Shown here in pieces: positions 1-7,748 of a stretch of 64,000 nt of DNA (within the stretch, counting starts at the first letter, position 1; every line of letters begins with the position of its first letter). This stretch comes from Pedobacter panaciterrae (GTDB lineage: Bacteria > Bacteroidota > Bacteroidia > Sphingobacteriales > Sphingobacteriaceae): contig NZ_JABMKW010000018.1 of NCBI RefSeq assembly GCF_013204795.1, positions 620,001 through 684,000 of the forward strand. The letters run 5' to 3'. The notes beneath the pieces were generated by a model, which saw only the letters and a program-made list of their open reading frames with translations, was not told the origin of the DNA and did no database searches. The position numbers and the translations under genes were made by a program.

Positions 1-1
1 T

Positions 2-175
2 AATAACGGCCTTGCTGTTGTTACTATCGACCGTGATTCATGTTCAGGTTGTTTTAACCAGATTCCTCCTCAGCGTCAATTAGATATCCGTCAACGCAAG
101 AAAATCATTGTTTGCGAGCATTGTGGAAGGATTTTAGTTGATGAGGCACTTACTCAGGAAGAGTTACCGGCATAA
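2..175 (+). CDS. C4-type zinc-ribbon protein, C-terminal fragment
   Basis: The gene enters from outside the window and only its last 57 codons are visible. They contain two CxxC pairs (CSGC and CEHC) about 30 residues apart, the usual C-terminal zinc ribbon of the DUF164/CsgA-like coiled-coil family, with the QRQLDIRQRKKI linker typical of Bacteroidota members. These proteins usually have a long N-terminal coiled coil, which lies outside the window. The function is not established. The gene ends just before a long perfect inverted repeat and a terminator hairpin. Confidence 0.75.
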   Translation, partial: NNGLAVVTIDRDSCSGCFNQIPPQRQLDIRQRKKIIVCEHCGRILVDEALTQEELPA

Positions 176-182
176 CACGTGC

Positions 183-267
183 CGTCATTCTGAATTTATT
201 TCAGAATCCCTCTTGAGTATGTTTTTGAATAGCCCCTGCTAGATTCTGAAATAAATTCAGAATGACG
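183..267. repeat. REP-like element with perfect 26-bp inverted repeat
   Basis: The arms at 183-208 and 242-267 are perfect reverse complements. They begin and end with CGTCAT/ATGACG and contain TTCTGAAT. The 33-base centre is not palindromic. It lies between a stop codon and a separate terminator, so it is not needed for termination. The outer CGTCAT arm is shared with the palindromes near 12.2 and 17.8 kb. Confidence 0.75.
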
Positions 268-271
268 AGAG

Positions 272-316
272 AAAAAAAGAAGGTGTATCATTATCATATG
301 ATACACCTTCTTTTTT
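272..316. terminator. Bidirectional intrinsic terminator
   Basis: A strong hairpin has arms at 274-290 and 299-315 around an 8-nt loop. An A-run on the left and a T-run on the right let it work in both directions. It ends the zinc-ribbon transcription unit. Confidence 0.8.
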
Positions 317-374
317 GTGGAAGAATTTTTGCTTGCAGCAAAGCATTAAGATTTAGTTAATCCTTGCCTTAGTT

Positions 375-1883
375 ATGAATATGATTTCCGGTTCTGTATA
401 TAAATGTGTGCTGATTGTTTTTTTGTTGCTTTCGCCAACAGCTATTTATGCAAATTTCGACTTTAATGCCAATTGCTTAAAAGCCTACCAGAACATATTT
501 GAGCTTAAGCTGAGCACCGCCAGACAGCTGATTGCTGCTGAGAAGAAGATTCATCCTGACAATGGGTTGGTTCCTTTACTGGAAAACTATGTTGATTATT
601 TTTATTTGCTTACCACGGAAAGCAAGACGGAATTTGACAAGTTAAAAGAAAATAAATCTACACGGTTAGACCAAATCGCTGATGGTGATAAGTCATCACC
701 ATACTATTTATATGCGCAGGCCGAGATAAACTTACAATGGGCTTTAATTAGGGGGCGATACGGTGAATACTTTACTGCCGCAAGGGAAATTAAAAAGGCC
801 AATGGCTTATTACAGGATAACAACAAGAAATTTCCGGCATTTACATTAAACGCAAAAGGGCTAGGCCTGATCAATGCTTTTTTGGGTAACCTGCCAGATG
901 GAATTTTGAAGAGCACACTTTCTACGTTCGGTATAAAAGGGAATCTTCAAAGCGGAATAGCAATGCTCGATAAGTTGTCGGAAAGCCTGCCCAAATCTAA
1001 ATTTGAGCCATTCTATGAAGAAGTGGTGTTCTATTACGTATTTGTGCTGAATGATATCGCACATAGCCCTTCGGCCTACAGCAAAACAATGAAATACACC
1101 TCCAGAATTGCAGAGAGTAGTCTGTTAAAAACATATTTGCAGGCATTGGTGTGCTCAAAGAACGGCCACAATGATGAGGCCATCAGTATTTTAAATAACA
1201 GACCAACAGGTGCGGAGTATCAATCTTTTCCTTATCTGGAGTTTTTGCTGGGTTCTGCAAAGCTCAATAAACTTGACTATTCATCTGGACAGAACTTTGT
1301 CCGTTTTTTGCAGCTTAATAAAGGGGCTAATTACATTAAAGACGCAAACCTGCACTTAGGCTGGGTCTCGCTACTAAAAGGCGATACGGAGGCTTATACT
1401 GCGTTTATGAACAAGGTTAAGTCGGCAGGCTATACTTATCAGGAAAAGGATAAGCAGGCGCTTAATGAAGCGGGCGAATCAATACCAAATAAAGAGCTTT
1501 TAAAAGCAAGGCTGTTGTTTGATGGCGGCTATTACAATAAAGCACTGGAGGAGCTAAAAGACAGCAAAGGGGATAGTTTTGCCTCTGCCAGGGATAAAAC
1601 GGAATACTATTATCGTCTGGGGCGTATAAATGATGAGCTTGGAAAGTACGATATAGCGCTTACCAGCTATCAGAATGCCATTAATAAAGGAAAAAACCTG
1701 AAGTACTATTTTGCAGCAAATTCTGCATTGCAGATTGGTAAGATTTACGAAAAGAAAGCAAACTTCTCAAAGGCTAAAGCTTTTTTCAATGTTGCCATTC
1801 AAATGAAAAACCACGATTATGAAAGCAGCATTGAGACGCAGGCAAAGGCCGGTATCAAAAGAATTGATAAAAATGCTGACTAA
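375..1883 (+). CDS. Secreted tetratricopeptide-repeat protein
   Basis: A 502-residue protein of unassigned function. The N-terminus (residues 1-26) is a cleavable signal peptide ending near YANFD, so it is probably periplasmic. Most of the protein is alpha-helical and repetitive. TPR-like units are clearest at the C-terminus, about residues 375-500, where YYRLGRINDELGKYDIALTSY and a following copy have the A/G/Y spacing of TPRs. TPRs are protein-protein interaction scaffolds. No enzyme motif is visible. It stands alone after a terminator and ends 9 nt before the convergent KASIII-like gene. Confidence is high that it is a gene and moderate for the TPR call. Confidence 0.8.
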   Translation: MNMISGSVYKCVLIVFLLLSPTAIYANFDFNANCLKAYQNIFELKLSTARQLIAAEKKIHPDNGLVPLLENYVDYFYLLTTESKTEFDKLKENKSTRLDQIADGDKSSPYYLYAQAEINLQWALIRGRYGEYFTAAREIKKANGLLQDNNKKFPAFTLNAKGLGLINAFLGNLPDGILKSTLSTFGIKGNLQSGIAMLDKLSESLPKSKFEPFYEEVVFYYVFVLNDIAHSPSAYSKTMKYTSRIAESSLLKTYLQALVCSKNGHNDEAISILNNRPTGAEYQSFPYLEFLLGSAKLNKLDYSSGQNFVRFLQLNKGANYIKDANLHLGWVSLLKGDTEAYTAFMNKVKSAGYTYQEKDKQALNEAGESIPNKELLKARLLFDGGYYNKALEELKDSKGDSFASARDKTEYYYRLGRINDELGKYDIALTSYQNAINKGKNLKYYFAANSALQIGKIYEKKANFSKAKAFFNVAIQMKNHDYESSIETQAKAGIKRIDKNAD

Positions 1884-1892
1884 AACTATAGC

Positions 1893-2975
1893 TTAAAAAC
1901 GATAAACAAAAGCATTGATGTGCATGCCTGCCCCTACAGAGGCAAATACAGCGTAATCACCTTTCTTTACTTTATAGCCTTCTACCTTTTCTTTTAGAAC
2001 CAGATCCAGCAGTGTTGGTATAGTAGCTACAGAGCTATTTCCTAACCATGAAATGGTCATAGGAACTAGATTTTCCGGCACCGTATCCAAATCATAAAGT
2101 TTAAATAAGCGTTTCATAATGGCGGTATCCATTTTCCCGTTAGCCTGATGTATGAAAACAATTTTAACATCTTTAATGTCTATTTCTGCTTTGTCTATAG
2201 CTTTTTTAACTACTTGAGGAACGTTTATAACGGCAAACTCATAGAGCTTGCGGCCATTCATTTTAAGATAGGTGTTGCCATTACACTCGCTCGGGTTGTT
2301 GCTTTTGCCCATTACCAGTAACGAACCATAATCGACCGCATAGGTTTGTGTTTTGTGAGCAACAATGCCTAATGGGTTTTCAGATTCCTGAGCTTCAAAA
2401 ATAACAGCTGCTGCACCATCAGAGAAGATCATGCTGTCGCGGTCATGAGGATCGGTTATTCTGGAAAGCGTTTCTGCACCAATAACCATTACTCGTTTTG
2501 CATCGCCACTTTGAATGAGATAGTTGGCTTGTATGGCGCCTTGAACCCAGCCCGGGCAACCAAATATGATATCATAGGCAACACAATCGGGATTTAGGAT
2601 ATGCAGGGTTTGCTTTACCTTGGCGGCCAAGGAAGGAAGGATATCCATACGATTGCTGCCGCTTTTTACGTCTCCGAAATTATGGCAGAATATGATATGA
2701 TCTAAAGTTTCTTTGTCTATTCCGGCATCGTCAATTGCGCGTTGAGCAGCAATAGCTGCAATGTCGCTATTTACAATATTGTCATCAACATAGCGTCTCT
2801 CAAGAATCTCTGTGATCTCTGCAAATTTATTTATTACTTCGTTGATGTCTTTTTCCAAAGCCACTCCATTATCGTAAAATGTGGAGGTTAAAAAAGAGTC
2901 GCCAGAAATGATGTTTTCGGGAATATAGCTACCTGTACCTGTAATAACCGAGTGTAAGTTTGTTTTATTGCTCAT
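1893..2975 (-). CDS. 3-oxoacyl-ACP synthase III-like (KASIII) thiolase-fold enzyme
   Basis: The 360 residues form a FabH-type condensing enzyme. The Cys-His-Asn triad is intact: Cys140 in FGCPGW, His276 in FIHQANGKMD and Asn313 in WLGNSS. The C-terminal GAGMHINAFVYRF also fits the family. KASIII enzymes condense an acyl-CoA with malonyl-ACP. The long insertion around residues 25-60 and the non-standard context (no plsX, accB or other fab genes nearby) leave open whether this is the fatty-acid initiation enzyme or a paralog for a specialised lipid or polyketide. I therefore give no gene symbol. It is monocistronic and convergent with the TPR gene. Confidence 0.85.
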   Translation of the reverse strand: MSNKTNLHSVITGTGSYIPENIISGDSFLTSTFYDNGVALEKDINEVINKFAEITEILERRYVDDNIVNSDIAAIAAQRAIDDAGIDKETLDHIIFCHNFGDVKSGSNRMDILPSLAAKVKQTLHILNPDCVAYDIIFGCPGWVQGAIQANYLIQSGDAKRVMVIGAETLSRITDPHDRDSMIFSDGAAAVIFEAQESENPLGIVAHKTQTYAVDYGSLLVMGKSNNPSECNGNTYLKMNGRKLYEFAVINVPQVVKKAIDKAEIDIKDVKIVFIHQANGKMDTAIMKRLFKLYDLDTVPENLVPMTISWLGNSSVATIPTLLDLVLKEKVEGYKVKKGDYAVFASVGAGMHINAFVYRF

Positions 2976-3040
2976 TATGAACCGCAGACTGTTTTGGTAT
3001 ACAGTATAAAAATAGAACTATTATATTAGAAATAAAAATT

Positions 3041-3685
3041 TTAAGAGAAATCTTCAATTAAAAATACAAATAATTCTTTTGGTCCGTGTGCTCCAAGAAC
3101 CAATGTTTTTTCAATATCTGCTGTTCTGCTTGGTCCTGTTATGGTGCTGATCATTGATGGGATTTGACTACCGTATTTGTCTTTGATGAGCTTAAAAGCA
3201 TCTTTAAGATCCATTACAAGCTGTCCTGTTCTGGCAATAACAATGTGATGATGAGGGAAGATACTAAGTCTGCGACCGGCTGCATTTTGGTTGGAAACCA
3301 TTACGGAACCATTACGTGCAATAAGGGCTTCACACAAAGTAATTCCAACTTCGGCCAGGTCAAAATCTTTGTCTGTTTTATAAAAAGGGAATTCGTATTC
3401 TGTTAAGAGTTCTTGTAATTCAGGCTCCCAGCAGTATATTTTACGCCAGTTAAAGCGGTCTGCAAGCTGAAGGATGTTTTCAATAAATTCTATTCCGTTT
3501 TCGCAGTAGATGAAATTGCCCGAAACGGCGGTAAGTTGTTCTGCAAATAATACCTCCGGATACTCTGTATTTTCTGTGTACAGTGGGGTATCTTCTAAAT
3601 TTGGATAAGGGTTGTCTCTTTTTTCAAGAAGCGCCTTCCTTATCTTTTTCAGCATTAACTCTTTGGAGGAAATATTTTCTTGCAT
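3041..3685 (-). CDS. LUD (LutC/YkgG) domain protein
   Basis: A 214-residue protein with one LUD domain, as in LutC of the lactate-utilisation complex. The key motifs are EALIARNGSV around residues 119-127, TGPSRTADIE at 183-192 and GAHGP at 198-202. No lutA or lutB partner is adjacent, so a role in lactate oxidation is not shown by context. In Bacteroidota a solitary LUD gene of this length is often found beside ftsH, as here, where it lies 61 nt downstream on the same strand. Probably cytoplasmic, with no signal peptide. The family assignment is firm and the role is unknown. Confidence 0.85.
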   Translation of the reverse strand: MQENISSKELMLKKIRKALLEKRDNPYPNLEDTPLYTENTEYPEVLFAEQLTAVSGNFIYCENGIEFIENILQLADRFNWRKIYCWEPELQELLTEYEFPFYKTDKDFDLAEVGITLCEALIARNGSVMVSNQNAAGRRLSIFPHHHIVIARTGQLVMDLKDAFKLIKDKYGSQIPSMISTITGPSRTADIEKTLVLGAHGPKELFVFLIEDFS

Positions 3686-3699
3686 AAAAAAAGGGATTT

Positions 3700-3730
3700 G
3701 CAGCCATTTCGTTTATTGCGAAATGGCTGC
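3700..3730 (-). terminator. Hairpin between ftsH and the LUD gene
   Basis: Perfect 12-bp arms at 3700-3711 and 3719-3730 enclose a 7-nt loop. Read on the minus strand it follows the ftsH stop and is itself followed, after seven bases, by CCCTTTTTT. It may terminate ftsH or attenuate readthrough into the LUD gene. Confidence 0.6.
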
Positions 3731-3746
3731 CCCATAAATATTGTAA

Positions 3747-5837
3747 TTAAGACTCTGTATTCGTTGGCGTAATAGAAGCTGAAGGATCTGTAGTTTCTCC
3801 AACACCTTCATGTAAAAGGCCTTCTGCTGCAGGTTTTTGATCACCTGTACCGTTTACAAACTCGTCGTAAGTGGTGCGGTTATCAAAAGGACGTTTTCCT
3901 AAGATTTCTTCTAAATCTGCCTGGAAAAGAATCTCTTTTTCTATTAGTTTCTGAGCAAGCTTTTCTAAGCCATCTCTTTTATCTGTAAGTAATTGTTTTG
4001 TTCTGTCGTAAACCTGTGAAATAAGGATACGTACTTCGTGGTCAATCATTTCAGATGTTTTCTCTGAGTACGGCTTATTAAAGTTATACTCATTTTGAGG
4101 ATCGTGGAACGACACGTTACCAATAGTGCTGTTCATACCATAGATGGTAACCATTGCGTATGATAGCTTGGTAATTCTTTCAAGGTCATTTTGAGCTCCT
4201 GTAGAGATTTTACCGAACACAATGTCTTCAGCTACTCTACCACCCATTGTCATACACATACCGTCAGTTAATTGCTCTGTAGTATACAGGAACTGCTCTT
4301 TAGGTAAGTATTGTGCATATCCTAATGCGGCAACGCCACGAGGAACTATAGATACCTTTACAAGTGGATCTGCATGTTCCAGGAACCATCCTGCAATTGC
4401 GTGACCAGCTTCGTGATAAGCAACGATTCTTTTTTCTTCTGGTGAAATGATTTTGTTTTTCTTCTCTAAACCACCAATAACACGGTCAATTGCGTCCTGG
4501 AAGTCTTGCATGTCAACGCTTTCTTTGTTGCGACGGGCGGCGATAAGTGCAGCCTCATTACAAACGTTGGCGATTTCTGCTCCGGCAAAGCCTGGAGTTT
4601 GAGCAGAAAGTTTTTTAGCATCAACTTCCTGAGAGGTTTTAATAGGGGTAAGGTGAACCTTGAAGATCTGCTCACGACCAACCAAATCAGGTTTGTCAAT
4701 AGAGATTTGTCTGTCAAACCTTCCCGGTCTTAACAAGGCTGTATCCAATACGTCAGGTCTGTTGGTAGCAGCAAGGATAATGATACCAGAATCGGTACCA
4801 AAACCATCCATTTCAACCAATAGCTGATTTAATGTGTTTTCACGCTCATCGTTACCACCCATCATGCTGTTTTTACCACGGGCACGACCAATTGCATCAA
4901 CCTCGTCAATAAAGATGATACATGGTGCTTTATCTTTAGCCTGTTTAAACAAATCACGGACACGTGATGCTCCAACACCCACAAACATTTCTACGAAATC
5001 AGAACCTGAAAGTGAGAAGAAAGGAACTTGCGCTTCGCCGGCAACGGCTTTAGCCAATAATGTTTTACCAGTTCCCGGAGAGCCTACTAATAGCGCTCCC
5101 TTAGGTATTTTACCACCCAGGTTGGTATATTTTTTAGGGTTTTTAAGGAAATCTACAATTTCCATTACCTCTTGTTTTGCTTCTTCGAGGCCGGCAACAT
5201 CATTAAATGTTACGTTTACCTGGCTCTCTTTATCGAACAGGGTTGCTTTAGATTTCCCGATATTGAAAATCTGACCGCCACCGCCACCTGCACCACCGCC
5301 CATACGGCGCATAATAAAGATCCAGAAGCCAATGAACAACAGAACAGGGATAATTACAGTGAAGAACCACGAGTTAAATGAACTTTGTCTGGTTTCTTTT
5401 TCTGCTAAAATCTGCTGATCGGGAGGAAGGTTTTTCTGAGATTCCTTTAATTGCGTATCCAGCGCGTCCATTGATCCGGCCGTAAAATAAGCTATAGGGC
5501 CTGTGTTTGTTCCAAAATTGCTTTTGTTTTGGTACTCTTTGTACTTAGGCTGATTTAGCTTGTCTTTTTTAATGTATACCTCAATTTTTACAAGATCTTC
5601 GTGCTTGTAGGCTACTAATTTTTGTACATCACCCGGCAAAAGCATTTCTTTTTCAAAAACGCGGTAGGTAATTGGTTTGCTGGTATCGGCATTGAATAGG
5701 AACTGCAATAATATCAGTCCTAAAATAATAGCTGCATAAACCCAAAAAATATTGAATTTTGAACCTTTTTGAGGCTTCTTCGGAATATTTGGAATTCTCT
5801 TTATTAGTTTGGGTTTTGTATTCGGGTTCTCTTTCAT
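3747..5837 (-). CDS. ftsH: ATP-dependent zinc metalloprotease FtsH
   Basis: The 696 residues have the full FtsH architecture: a transmembrane segment at about 31-48, a periplasmic domain, a second transmembrane segment at about 157-177 followed by a glycine run, then an AAA+ module. Walker A is GSPGTGKT at 252-259, Walker B is IIFIDEVDAIG near 307-317, and the second region of homology is ATNRPDVLDTALLRPGRFDR. The M41 protease has HEAGH at 475-479 and the third zinc ligand Asp551. It degrades unassembled membrane proteins and short-lived regulators. The acidic, threonine-rich C-terminal tail is longer than in E. coli. It lies 30 nt downstream of rsfS and is probably co-transcribed with it. 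Confidence 0.98.
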   Translation of the reverse strand: MKENPNTKPKLIKRIPNIPKKPQKGSKFNIFWVYAAIILGLILLQFLFNADTSKPITYRVFEKEMLLPGDVQKLVAYKHEDLVKIEVYIKKDKLNQPKYKEYQNKSNFGTNTGPIAYFTAGSMDALDTQLKESQKNLPPDQQILAEKETRQSSFNSWFFTVIIPVLLFIGFWIFIMRRMGGGAGGGGGQIFNIGKSKATLFDKESQVNVTFNDVAGLEEAKQEVMEIVDFLKNPKKYTNLGGKIPKGALLVGSPGTGKTLLAKAVAGEAQVPFFSLSGSDFVEMFVGVGASRVRDLFKQAKDKAPCIIFIDEVDAIGRARGKNSMMGGNDERENTLNQLLVEMDGFGTDSGIIILAATNRPDVLDTALLRPGRFDRQISIDKPDLVGREQIFKVHLTPIKTSQEVDAKKLSAQTPGFAGAEIANVCNEAALIAARRNKESVDMQDFQDAIDRVIGGLEKKNKIISPEEKRIVAYHEAGHAIAGWFLEHADPLVKVSIVPRGVAALGYAQYLPKEQFLYTTEQLTDGMCMTMGGRVAEDIVFGKISTGAQNDLERITKLSYAMVTIYGMNSTIGNVSFHDPQNEYNFNKPYSEKTSEMIDHEVRILISQVYDRTKQLLTDKRDGLEKLAQKLIEKEILFQADLEEILGKRPFDNRTTYDEFVNGTGDQKPAAEGLLHEGVGETTDPSASITPTNTES

Positions 5838-5867
5838 CGTTATATCAAAAAATGTGGAAGTAAATGA

Positions 5868-6242
5868 TTATGCGCTTTTATAGGAGGTTGCCTGGGCATC
5901 GCCCCACAGGTCTTCTATCCCATAAAAGTCTCGCTTTTCAGTTTTAAATATGTGGACAACAACGTCAAAATAATCCAGGATTATCCATTCGGCAGCATCT
6001 TGTCCTTCTTTGCGCCAAGGATTAGTTTGAGTATTTTTATAGATTTCTTCTTCTACGCTATCGGCAATTGCCTTAACCTGAGTGGCTGAATTAGCGCTGC
6101 AGATAATAAAATAGTCAGAAACGGAACTGTTAAGATCTCTTAGGTCCAGGCGGACAATATCATTGCCTTTTTTTTCCTGTATGCCGTGTACGGCTATTTC
6201 TGAGAGGTATGTAGAAAGGTTTACGATTTTCTTTTTTACCAT
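5868..6242 (-). CDS. rsfS: Ribosome silencing factor RsfS
   Basis: A 124-residue protein of the RsfS/Iojap/YbeB family. The core shows VSDYFIICSANSATQVKAIAD and WIILDYFDVVVHIF, the conserved strands that bind ribosomal protein L14 and block subunit joining when nutrients are short. The length is normal. It is the first gene of a minus-strand unit with ftsH 30 nt downstream, and is divergent from birA with about 40 nt between the starts. The rsfS-ftsH pairing is common in Bacteroidota. Confidence 0.95.
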   Translation of the reverse strand: MVKKKIVNLSTYLSEIAVHGIQEKKGNDIVRLDLRDLNSSVSDYFIICSANSATQVKAIADSVEEEIYKNTQTNPWRKEGQDAAEWIILDYFDVVVHIFKTEKRDFYGIEDLWGDAQATSYKSA

Positions 6243-6252
6243 TAAAATGTTT

Positions 6253-6260
6253 TAATTTTG
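6253..6260 (+). promoter_or_regulatory. Putative -7 box (TAATTTTG) for birA
   Basis: An exact match to the Bacteroidota -7 consensus TAnnTTTG, 23 nt before the TTG start of birA and within the rsfS-birA divergent gap. No convincing -33 TTTG was located. Confidence 0.5.
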
Positions 6261-6283
6261 ATAAACAAATATACAATCAACAC

Positions 6284-7057
6284 TTGCAAAATAACACTTT
6301 TTCAACATTATTTGTTGGTCAAAATCTTATCAGATTATCAGCCGTTGATTCTACCAATAACTTTTTGAAGATGATGGTGTCAAAATCCGAGCCATTACCG
6401 GAAGGAACTGTTATTATGGCAGATAACCAATTTGCGGGCAGAGGACAACAGGAAAACACCTGGTACAGTGAGCCCGGATTAAACCTGACATTCAGCATCT
6501 TTCTAAAACCGGTATTTCTACCCATAAACAAGCAATTTATGCTAAATATAGCGGTTAGTAACGGCATTAACAAGGCTTTAGGCCGCTTTGTAAAGGACGG
6601 AATAACGGTAAAATGGCCTAACGATATTTACTATAATGACAGTAAAATAGGAGGCGTTTTAATTGAAAATAGCTTGTCTGGGAATAGTTTTAAATCGAGC
6701 ATTGTTGGCATAGGAATGAACGTTAACCAGCAAAAATTTGATATTGAGAAGACCAAAGTAGCAACATCGTTATATGAAATTTTACAGCACGATGTTAATT
6801 TAATTGAGCTATTAGCTGAAATTTGCAGTCATATTGAAAGTCAGTACCTTCAATTGAAAGGAGGAAATTACAATAGACTGATGAAAGAGTACCTTGAAAA
6901 CCTGTACAGATTTAATAAACTGGGTTTTTACAGACAGAATGGCGAGGTTTTTGAAGCTACAATAACCAGAATTACTGAAGCAGGACAACTGGTTCTTTTA
7001 AGCTCTGGTAAGGAAAGAGTATATAACTTTAAAGAGGTTGAATTTTTAAAGGATTAA
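6284..7057 (+). CDS. birA: Biotin--[acetyl-CoA-carboxylase] ligase
   Basis: A 257-residue biotin protein ligase that adenylates biotin and transfers it to the carboxylase carrier lysine. The ATP/biotin loop is GRGQQENTW at 52-60, where E. coli has GRGRRGR. The catalytic core KWPNDIYYNDSKIGG (110-124) includes Lys121. There is no N-terminal helix-turn-helix, so it is a class I enzyme that does not repress its own operon. The start is a TTG at 6284. The next in-frame ATG, near 6370, would remove the conserved STNNFLK strand, and no upstream ATG exists in frame. A -7 box lies upstream. Confidence 0.92.
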   Translation: MQNNTFSTLFVGQNLIRLSAVDSTNNFLKMMVSKSEPLPEGTVIMADNQFAGRGQQENTWYSEPGLNLTFSIFLKPVFLPINKQFMLNIAVSNGINKALGRFVKDGITVKWPNDIYYNDSKIGGVLIENSLSGNSFKSSIVGIGMNVNQQKFDIEKTKVATSLYEILQHDVNLIELLAEICSHIESQYLQLKGGNYNRLMKEYLENLYRFNKLGFYRQNGEVFEATITRITEAGQLVLLSSGKERVYNFKEVEFLKD

Positions 7058-7086
7058 GAGACATAAAAATTAAAAAACAATTACAG

Positions 7087-7536
7087 ATGAAAAGAATAAG
7101 TTTGGTATTAACATTAGTCTTATTTACAGTTCTAGGGGCGGTAGCTCAAATTGAAAAACCTGTAACATGGGCTTACGCAGCTAAGAAAGTAAGTAAAACA
7201 GAAGCAATACTTTATATTAAGGCAAATATTGAAGATGGCTGGCATATTTATTCTCAAAATCTGAAACCAGGGGGCCCGAGTAAAACAACTTTTACCTTTA
7301 CTCCATCAAGTGATTACGCACTTAATGGAAAGACTACAGAGCCTAAGGCAATAAATTATTACGATGAGAATTTTAAAATGAACGTTAGCTATTTTGGCAA
7401 CGGGGTTACCTTTCAGCAAAAAATCAAATTGAATAAAGGTGCTACTACTGTGAAGGGAAAAGTAGAATTTATGGTATGTAACGATAAACAGTGTTTGCCT
7501 CCTGAAGAAGTAAGCTTCAGCATACCGGTAAAATAA
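7087..7536 (+). CDS. Stand-alone DsbD alpha-like (DsbD N-terminal domain) protein
   Basis: 149 residues with a signal peptide cleaved near VAQ/IEK. The body matches the periplasmic N-terminal domain of DsbD: DGWHIYSQNLKPGGPSKT near the front and FMVCNDKQCLPPEEV near the back, with the two cysteines that accept electrons from the membrane domain. In E. coli this domain is part of DsbD. Here it is a separate gene about 210 nt upstream of the membrane/thioredoxin half, with a terminator between them. It probably shuttles reductant to periplasmic partners. Confidence 0.85.
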   Translation: MKRISLVLTLVLFTVLGAVAQIEKPVTWAYAAKKVSKTEAILYIKANIEDGWHIYSQNLKPGGPSKTTFTFTPSSDYALNGKTTEPKAINYYDENFKMNVSYFGNGVTFQQKIKLNKGATTVKGKVEFMVCNDKQCLPPEEVSFSIPVK

Positions 7537-7553
7537 GCTGATACAGATAAAGA

Positions 7554-7589
7554 AAAGGGTGTTTTGAGTTTTCAGAGCACCCTTTTTTT
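7554..7589 (+). terminator. Intrinsic terminator after the DsbD-alpha gene
   Basis: The stem AAAGGGTG/CACCCTTT is followed by a seven-T run at 7583-7589, 18 nt after the stop codon. Confidence 0.8.
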
Positions 7590-7748
7590 ATTTCAAGGGT
7601 TTTAAGGGATTATTAGCTAATAGTAAAATTAACGCTTAGCGGTTACAACACCGTCTTTAAATAAAAAATTATAAGTAATTTCACGCCCTCATCATGAAAA
7701 TGAATATAATGGCGGGGTTTTTCATGGGTTTTAAAATAGGTAATAGGA

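Noticed and set aside
1893..3685. KASIII-like and LUD genes as a shared lipid operon
   Set aside because: The 65-nt gap shows no shared motif and the families have no known link; co-transcription is possible but not evidence of shared function.
4834..5274. Antisense open frame of 146 codons within ftsH
   Set aside because: It mirrors the AAA+ domain coding strand, has no promoter or signal of its own, and the sense gene is certain.
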